From JACQAP01 sp035548375 (GTDB lineage: Bacteria; Pseudomonadota; Gammaproteobacteria; Burkholderiales; JACQAP01), in the NCBI GenBank assembly GCA_035548375.1, contig DASZTG010000092.1, positions 3,939 through 67,938 on the forward strand: a DNA stretch of 64,000 bases, written 5' to 3'. A program made the translations under genes and the position numbers. The notes under the pieces are model-generated. The model had not been told where the DNA came from, ran no database searches, and saw only the letters and a program-made list of their open reading frames with translations. The first letter of the stretch is position 1; every line of letters starts with the position of its first letter. Shown here piece after piece: positions 59,848-64,000 of the stretch.

Positions 59848-59876
59848 TACCATCCCGTGAAAAATGCCACGAGACT

Positions 59877-61208
59877 TCAACTCTTCCGGTCGGACACGAA
59901 GGGGTTTCGGCCTTGTTTGAAGAGTACTTTTACCGGCGTGCCCCGCAGGTTGAATGCTGCCATGAATGCCCGCTCCAGATACCTGCGGTAGCTGTCCGGC
60001 ACCTGGTTCAGCGCGTTTCCATGAATCAGGATCAGCGGCGGATTCATGCCTCCCTGGTGGGCGTAACGCAGCTTCGGTCGGGATACGCCGGCCCGGGGCG
60101 GCGATTGCTTTTGCACCGCAGCGAGCAGGACGCGGGTCAGTTTCGGCGTGGAGAGCTTCGACATGGCCGCGGCATAGGCCGAGTCCGCGGCCCGCAGCAG
60201 CGCGGGAACGCCGGTGCCGCTGCGCGCGGAAATGTGCAATGCCGGCGCGAACTCCAGGAAGTTCATCTTGCGCGCGTAGTCGCGCTTGGCCTTCTCGCGT
60301 GCATCCGGTCCCGCGGCATCCCACTTGTTGATGGCGACCACCAAGGCCTTGCCGGCCTCGAGTATGAAGCCGGCCAGATGCGCGTCCTGGTCGGACACGT
60401 CCTGCGTGACGTCGAGCACGAGCATGACGACGTTGCAATCCTCGATCGCCTGCAATGTCTTCACGGCCGAGAATTTCTCTGCAACCTCCTCGACACGGCC
60501 CCGCCGGCGCAATCCGGCCGTGTCGATCAGCGTATACGGCTTGCCGTTGCGCTCGAAATCGACATAGATGCTGTCACGCGTCGTTCCCGGCTGGTCGAAG
60601 GCAATGACCCTCTCTTCGCCTAGCAGCGCGTTCACGAGCGTCGATTTGCCCACGTTCGGCCGGCCGACGACGGCTATCTTGGGACGCTTGTCCGCTTCTG
60701 ACGCCTCGTCTTCGACCGGAAATTCCTCGAGCACGATATCGATCAGCTCGTGCACGCCCTCGCCGTGCGACGCCGACACGGCCAGCGGTTCGCCCAGGCC
60801 GAGCTCGTGGAATTCCGCCGCTGCGGTTTCGCGTGCAAGCCCTTCGGACTTGTTCACGACCAGCCAGAGCCTGCGTGCGGTCTTGCGCAATTCGTCCGCG
60901 ATCTGCCTGTCTTGGGGCGTCAGGCCCTTGCGTGCATCCACCAGCAGCAGCACGGCGTCGCCTTCGTCCACCGCCTGCCGGGTCTGGCGCGCCATTTCGC
61001 GAAAAATGCCGTCCTTGGCCACCGGCTCGAAACCGCCGGTATCCACGACAAGGAAGGATTTGTCGCCGGACTCGCCGTGCCCGTAATGGCGGTCGCGGGT
61101 CAGGCCGGGAATGTCCGCCACCAGCGCATGGCGCGACCGCGTCATGCGATTGAAGAGCGTCGATTTGCCGACGTTCGGCCGGCCGACGAGGACGATGGTG
61201 GGTTTCAC
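59877..61208 (-). CDS. der: Ribosome-assembly GTPase Der (EngA)
   Basis: Der has two tandem GTPase domains and acts in 50S subunit maturation. The 443-residue protein has two P-loops, VGRPNVGKSTLFNRM at residues 8-22 and again VGRPNVGKSTLVNALLG in the second half, each with DTxG and NKxD motifs (DTGGFE, NKSEG; DTAGLR, NKWDA), and a C-terminal KH-like domain (ending LFKQGRNPFVSDRKS). It lies 30 bases after bamB. Confidence 0.98.
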   Translation of the reverse strand: MKPTIVLVGRPNVGKSTLFNRMTRSRHALVADIPGLTRDRHYGHGESGDKSFLVVDTGGFEPVAKDGIFREMARQTRQAVDEGDAVLLLVDARKGLTPQDRQIADELRKTARRLWLVVNKSEGLARETAAAEFHELGLGEPLAVSASHGEGVHELIDIVLEEFPVEDEASEADKRPKIAVVGRPNVGKSTLVNALLGEERVIAFDQPGTTRDSIYVDFERNGKPYTLIDTAGLRRRGRVEEVAEKFSAVKTLQAIEDCNVVMLVLDVTQDVSDQDAHLAGFILEAGKALVVAINKWDAAGPDAREKAKRDYARKMNFLEFAPALHISARSGTGVPALLRAADSAYAAAMSKLSTPKLTRVLLAAVQKQSPPRAGVSRPKLRYAHQGGMNPPLILIHGNALNQVPDSYRRYLERAFMAAFNLRGTPVKVLFKQGRNPFVSDRKS

Positions 61209-61238
61209 GATCTCGAGTGCCGCCGCGAGCTCGGGGGA

Positions 61239-62387
61239 TTATTTCTTCTTGACGGCCAGCGGGGTCAGCGAGATCGCGTACACGCCGCCGTTGCGCGTCT
61301 GGATGAGGATCTTGTCGCCGACCATTTTCGGCGCGGCGGCGATGCCGCCGCCGTCCGTCGCCAGCCGTGCCGCGAACGAGCCGTCCTCGAATTTGAGGAA
61401 ATGCACCTGACCCTCGTAATCGCCGACGACGACATGGTCCTTCGTAGCCAGCGGTGCGCTCAGATTGCGGTAGGACAGCTTGTCCTGCTTCCACACGCTC
61501 GCGCCGGAGTTGCGATCCAGCGCCACGACCGAGCCGTTGTCTTCCGAGAGATAAACGCTCAGGTCATCGGAGGCCAGGCTTCCGACCGTCGACGCCGGCC
61601 TGGCCCAGAGCTGCCCGCCTTTCTGGGTTTCATAGCAGGCGGCCCGGCCCTGGAACGTGGCCGCGCAAACCCGACCCGCTTCGACCAGCGGCGGCCCGGC
61701 GATGTCCGTGATGCGTTCGAGCTCGTTGTCTCCCTTGGGCGCCGCGACGACGGTTTCCCATACCAAACCGCCGTTGGCGATGTTCAGCACGACCAGCTTG
61801 CCGGCGGGCATGCCGGCGATGACGTAGTTGTCGATGAGGATCACGCCGGGATTCGCCCGCAAGGTCAAAGGCGGCGGGGTCACCTGGTATTCCCAGCGGC
61901 GGCTGCCGTCGCGCGCGTCGAGGCCGAAAATGCGGCTGTCCCCGCTGCGCACGACGACGAAGTCGCCGAACGCCTGCGGCGCGCTCAGGATCTCGCTCGA
62001 AACCCTGGATTGCCACAGGGGCTTGCCTTGCATGTCGTAGGCCAGCACCGCCCCCTTGGAGGTTCCGACCAGGACCATGTTTTCGCCGACGCCCACGCCT
62101 CCCGAAAGCGGCGCCTTGGTATCGACGTGCCAGATCGTCTTCCCATTCGTTGCATTCACGCGCATCAGGTCGCCGCGGTTGCCGGCGGCGAACACGCTGT
62201 CGCCCGAAATCGCAGGAGAGAATATGTAGCGTCCGGCCTCGCCGGCATTGAACTTCCACGCGATGACCGCCTTCGCCGAAGGCTTGAAGTCGGTGAGCTT
62301 CGCGGGCTGCGGTCCCTTGCTGCCGCAACCTGCGACGGCAACTGCCAGCAACAACGCCGTGAAAAGACTCGCTGCCTTCCGGGTCAC
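61239..62387 (-). CDS. bamB: Outer-membrane assembly lipoprotein BamB
   Basis: BamB is a beta-propeller lipoprotein of the BAM complex. The GTG at 62387 has GGAGGAGG before it and overlaps the yfgM stop (GTGA); the 382-residue protein has the lipobox LLAVAVAGC near residue 21 and eight blade repeats with PQQ-like signatures (YDMQGKPLWQSRV; LDARDGSRRWEYQV; LDRNSGASVWKQDKL). It stands between yfgM and der, the standard order. A longer upstream frame is a shadow of yfgM. Confidence 0.95.
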   Translation of the reverse strand: MTRKAASLFTALLLAVAVAGCGSKGPQPAKLTDFKPSAKAVIAWKFNAGEAGRYIFSPAISGDSVFAAGNRGDLMRVNATNGKTIWHVDTKAPLSGGVGVGENMVLVGTSKGAVLAYDMQGKPLWQSRVSSEILSAPQAFGDFVVVRSGDSRIFGLDARDGSRRWEYQVTPPPLTLRANPGVILIDNYVIAGMPAGKLVVLNIANGGLVWETVVAAPKGDNELERITDIAGPPLVEAGRVCAATFQGRAACYETQKGGQLWARPASTVGSLASDDLSVYLSEDNGSVVALDRNSGASVWKQDKLSYRNLSAPLATKDHVVVGDYEGQVHFLKFEDGSFAARLATDGGGIAAAPKMVGDKILIQTRNGGVYAISLTPLAVKKK

Positions 62388-63019
62388 TTGCCTCCTCCGA
62401 GCGCGTCGAGCTTGATTTGCACGACGCTGCGGTAGCTGCTGTTCGGCAGTGCTTTCTCGATGGCGGTCTTGTAGGCGGCCTTCGCCTCCGCGGTCCTGCC
62501 CTGCGCGAGCATGACGTCGCCGCGCAGGTCGGCATACAGCGTTTCCATGGCGGCGCTGTGCGGCGTCTCCAGCAACTTGAGGGCATCGTTGTATTTTTTC
62601 TGCTCGAGCTGGAGACCGGCGAGGCGCAGGCGCGCGATTTCCGCGGTCTCCGCATCCTTCGCGTTGTCGATTGCCCACTGCAATTGCGTTGCCGCGGCGG
62701 CGGCATCGCCGTTCTCGTAGTTGGTCTTGGCGAGCAGCAGGGCCGCCGTTGGCCCGTAGGCAGTGGAGCCGTAACCGTCGGTAATCTGCTTGCCGAGATC
62801 GCGGATTTCCTTGACGTCGTTCTTGCGCACCGCTTCGCTGAAACGCGTGAACAGCGCCGACGCCTTTTCGGCCTGGTTCTGCTTGTAGGCGCGCCAGCCC
62901 TGCATGCCCGCGAACGCAACGATCGCGGCCACCGCCAGCGTGACGATCAGCTTGCCGTATTGTTTCCAGAACTGCTTGAGCTCGGCTATCTGTTCCTGCT
63001 CTTCGAGATCGAATGCCAT
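62384..63019 (-). CDS. yfgM: YfgM-family tetratricopeptide membrane protein
   Basis: YfgM is an ancillary partner of the SecYEG translocon and PpiD in the periplasm. The 211-residue protein begins MAFDLEEQEQIAELKQFWKQYG, has one transmembrane helix (LIVTLAVAAIVAFAGMQGW) and TPR-like helices (TAYGPTAALLLAKTNYENGD; RLAGLQLEQKKYNDALKLL). It lies between hisS and bamB, the usual order. Confidence 0.93.
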   Translation of the reverse strand: MAFDLEEQEQIAELKQFWKQYGKLIVTLAVAAIVAFAGMQGWRAYKQNQAEKASALFTRFSEAVRKNDVKEIRDLGKQITDGYGSTAYGPTAALLLAKTNYENGDAAAAATQLQWAIDNAKDAETAEIARLRLAGLQLEQKKYNDALKLLETPHSAAMETLYADLRGDVMLAQGRTAEAKAAYKTAIEKALPNSSYRSVVQIKLDALGGGK

Positions 63020-63045
63020 GTCGGAATCTTCTGTGTGGGTAAGGT

Positions 63046-64000
63046 TCAGGGTTGAATCGGCTTGCGCATCATTGTCGCTGCAACTTCGGGGGTGACCTTG
63101 ACCTGCTCGCCGGCAGACCGCAGCGGCTTCAGGGACACGACACCGACGGCGGCCTCGTCGTCGCCCACGATCACCGCGTGGCGGGCCCCGCTCGCGTCGG
63201 CACGCTTCATTTGCGACTTGAAACTGCCGCCGCCGCAATGCAGGACGACGGCAATGTTTTTTTCACGCAGCGTCGCCGCAACTTGCCAGGCGAATCGGCC
63301 GGCGGCTTCGCCGCTGTGCACGAGGTAGGCATCGGGAACGCGACCCGGGCTGGCTGTTCCCGCATCCTGCAGCAAGGCGATCAGGCGTTCGACGCCCATC
63401 GCGAAACCGCAAGCCGGCGCCGGCTTGCCGCCGACCTGTGCGACCAGTCCGTCGTAACGGCCGCCCGCGCAGACCGTTCCCTGCGCGCCCAGCCGGGTGG
63501 TCGTCCACTCGTAGACGACGTCATTGTAATAGTCCAGACCGCGCACGAGGCGCTCGTTGATCTCGAACGCGACGCCGGCATTGCGAAGCAGATCCTGCAG
63601 TTGCCCGAAATGCAGGCGCGATTCCTCGTCGAGATCCGCTGCAAGTTTCGGTGCACCGGCGATGACGTCGCGCATTGCCGGGTTCTTGCTGTCCAGCACG
63701 CGCAGCGGATTCCCGTGAAGTCGCCGGCGTGCGTCTTCGTCCAGCGCTTCCCGCTGTTGCTCGAGGTAGGCCACCAGGCGCGTGCGGTACCGCTGGCGCG
63801 AAGCGGCATTGCCGAGCGAATTGATTTCGAGCTTGATGCCGTCCAGCCCAAGGCGCTTCCACAAGTCCGCGACCATCACCATGTGCTCGGCATCGACGTC
63901 CGGGCCGGCGAAGCCCAGCGCTTCGACGCCGACCTGGTGAAACTGCCGGTAGCGCCCCTTCTGCGGGCGTTCGTGGCGGAACATCGGCCCGGTGTAGAAG
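63046..64000 (-). CDS. hisS: Histidyl-tRNA synthetase, N-terminus beyond the window
   Basis: About 318 C-terminal residues of HisRS are visible; the frame is open to the right edge, starting within FYTGPMFRHERPQKGRYRQF, class II motif 2. Further landmarks are LDYYNDVVYEWTT, CAGGRYDGLVAQVGG (histidine-binding) and GFAMGVERLIALL (motif 3), then the anticodon-binding domain. It precedes yfgM by 26 bases. Confidence 0.97.
   Translation of the reverse strand, partial: FYTGPMFRHERPQKGRYRQFHQVGVEALGFAGPDVDAEHMVMVADLWKRLGLDGIKLEINSLGNAASRQRYRTRLVAYLEQQREALDEDARRRLHGNPLRVLDSKNPAMRDVIAGAPKLAADLDEESRLHFGQLQDLLRNAGVAFEINERLVRGLDYYNDVVYEWTTTRLGAQGTVCAGGRYDGLVAQVGGKPAPACGFAMGVERLIALLQDAGTASPGRVPDAYLVHSGEAAGRFAWQVAATLREKNIAVVLHCGGGSFKSQMKRADASGARHAVIVGDDEAAVGVVSLKPLRSAGEQVKVTPEVAATMMRKPIQP

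Noticed and set aside
61630..62919. A 429-residue minus-strand frame over bamB and yfgM
   Set aside because: It is an out-of-frame shadow; BamB and YfgM fit by signal, motifs and a GTGA junction.

Overview
The window is a GC-rich chromosomal segment that looks betaproteobacterial. The gene orders rpsB-tsf-pyrH-frr-uppS-cdsA-dxr-rseP-bamA-skp-lpxD-fabZ-lpxA-lpxB-rnhB and der-hfq-hflX-hflK-hflC-DUF2065-hisZ-purA, the hisZ gene itself, and the divergent ppsA/ppsR pair are all typical of that class. No rRNA, CRISPR array, prophage or intact insertion sequence was seen. The genus could not be fixed from sequence alone.

Layout. Positions 1-9.7 kb form a molybdenum region: an outer-membrane porin (cut by the window edge), modC, modB, two small unknown genes (one with an in-frame stop), a secreted beta-propeller protein, modE, moaE, moaD, and the divergent moaA, a small unknown gene and moeA. 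mobA lies further on at 25.9 kb. Four palindromes of the ModE-operator type (CGTTATAT-N8-ATATAACG) were found by eye. They lie in front of the porin, of modB, of the beta-propeller gene, and of a structured leader or small-RNA candidate between modE and the propeller gene. No modA is visible, and neither ModC nor ModE carries a Mop/TOBE sensor domain. Together these suggest an unusual ModE regulon and are the main find of the window.

Positions 9.7-14.7 kb hold an OmpA-type lipoprotein and a periplasmic redox operon (di-haem peroxidase lipoprotein, porin, FMN-binding protein, four-helix haem b-like membrane protein). Positions 14.7-18.1 kb hold argD, a VIT-family transporter, carbonic anhydrase, a YaiI-family protein and a small lysine-rich protein. 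Positions 18.2-25.7 kb hold a tightly packed catabolic-type operon (uronate-dehydrogenase-like enzyme, amidohydrolase, 2-hydroxyacid dehydrogenase, two Gfo/Idh/MocA oxidoreductases, an SDR) with an OFA-type transporter upstream, probably for a sugar acid or lactone.

From 26.5 kb on the content is core: an M20 peptidase, ftsB, eno, kdsA, pyrG, ppsA/ppsR, then a palindromic MITE-like repeat (35.6-35.8 kb). The envelope and translation superoperon runs from rpsB down to rnhB (50-35.8 kb) and makes lipid A, isoprenoids, CDP-diacylglycerol, the BAM complex core, ribosome recycling factor and elongation factor Ts. Then follow rlmB, rnr, a tRNA-Leu(CAG), purA, hisZ, hflKC, hflX, hfq, der, bamB, yfgM and a partial hisS at the right edge. 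Most of the window is transcribed on the minus strand, with many ATGA/GTGA stop-start overlaps. Start sites were chosen by ribosome-binding site, overlap and family length, and alternatives are noted where they matter.
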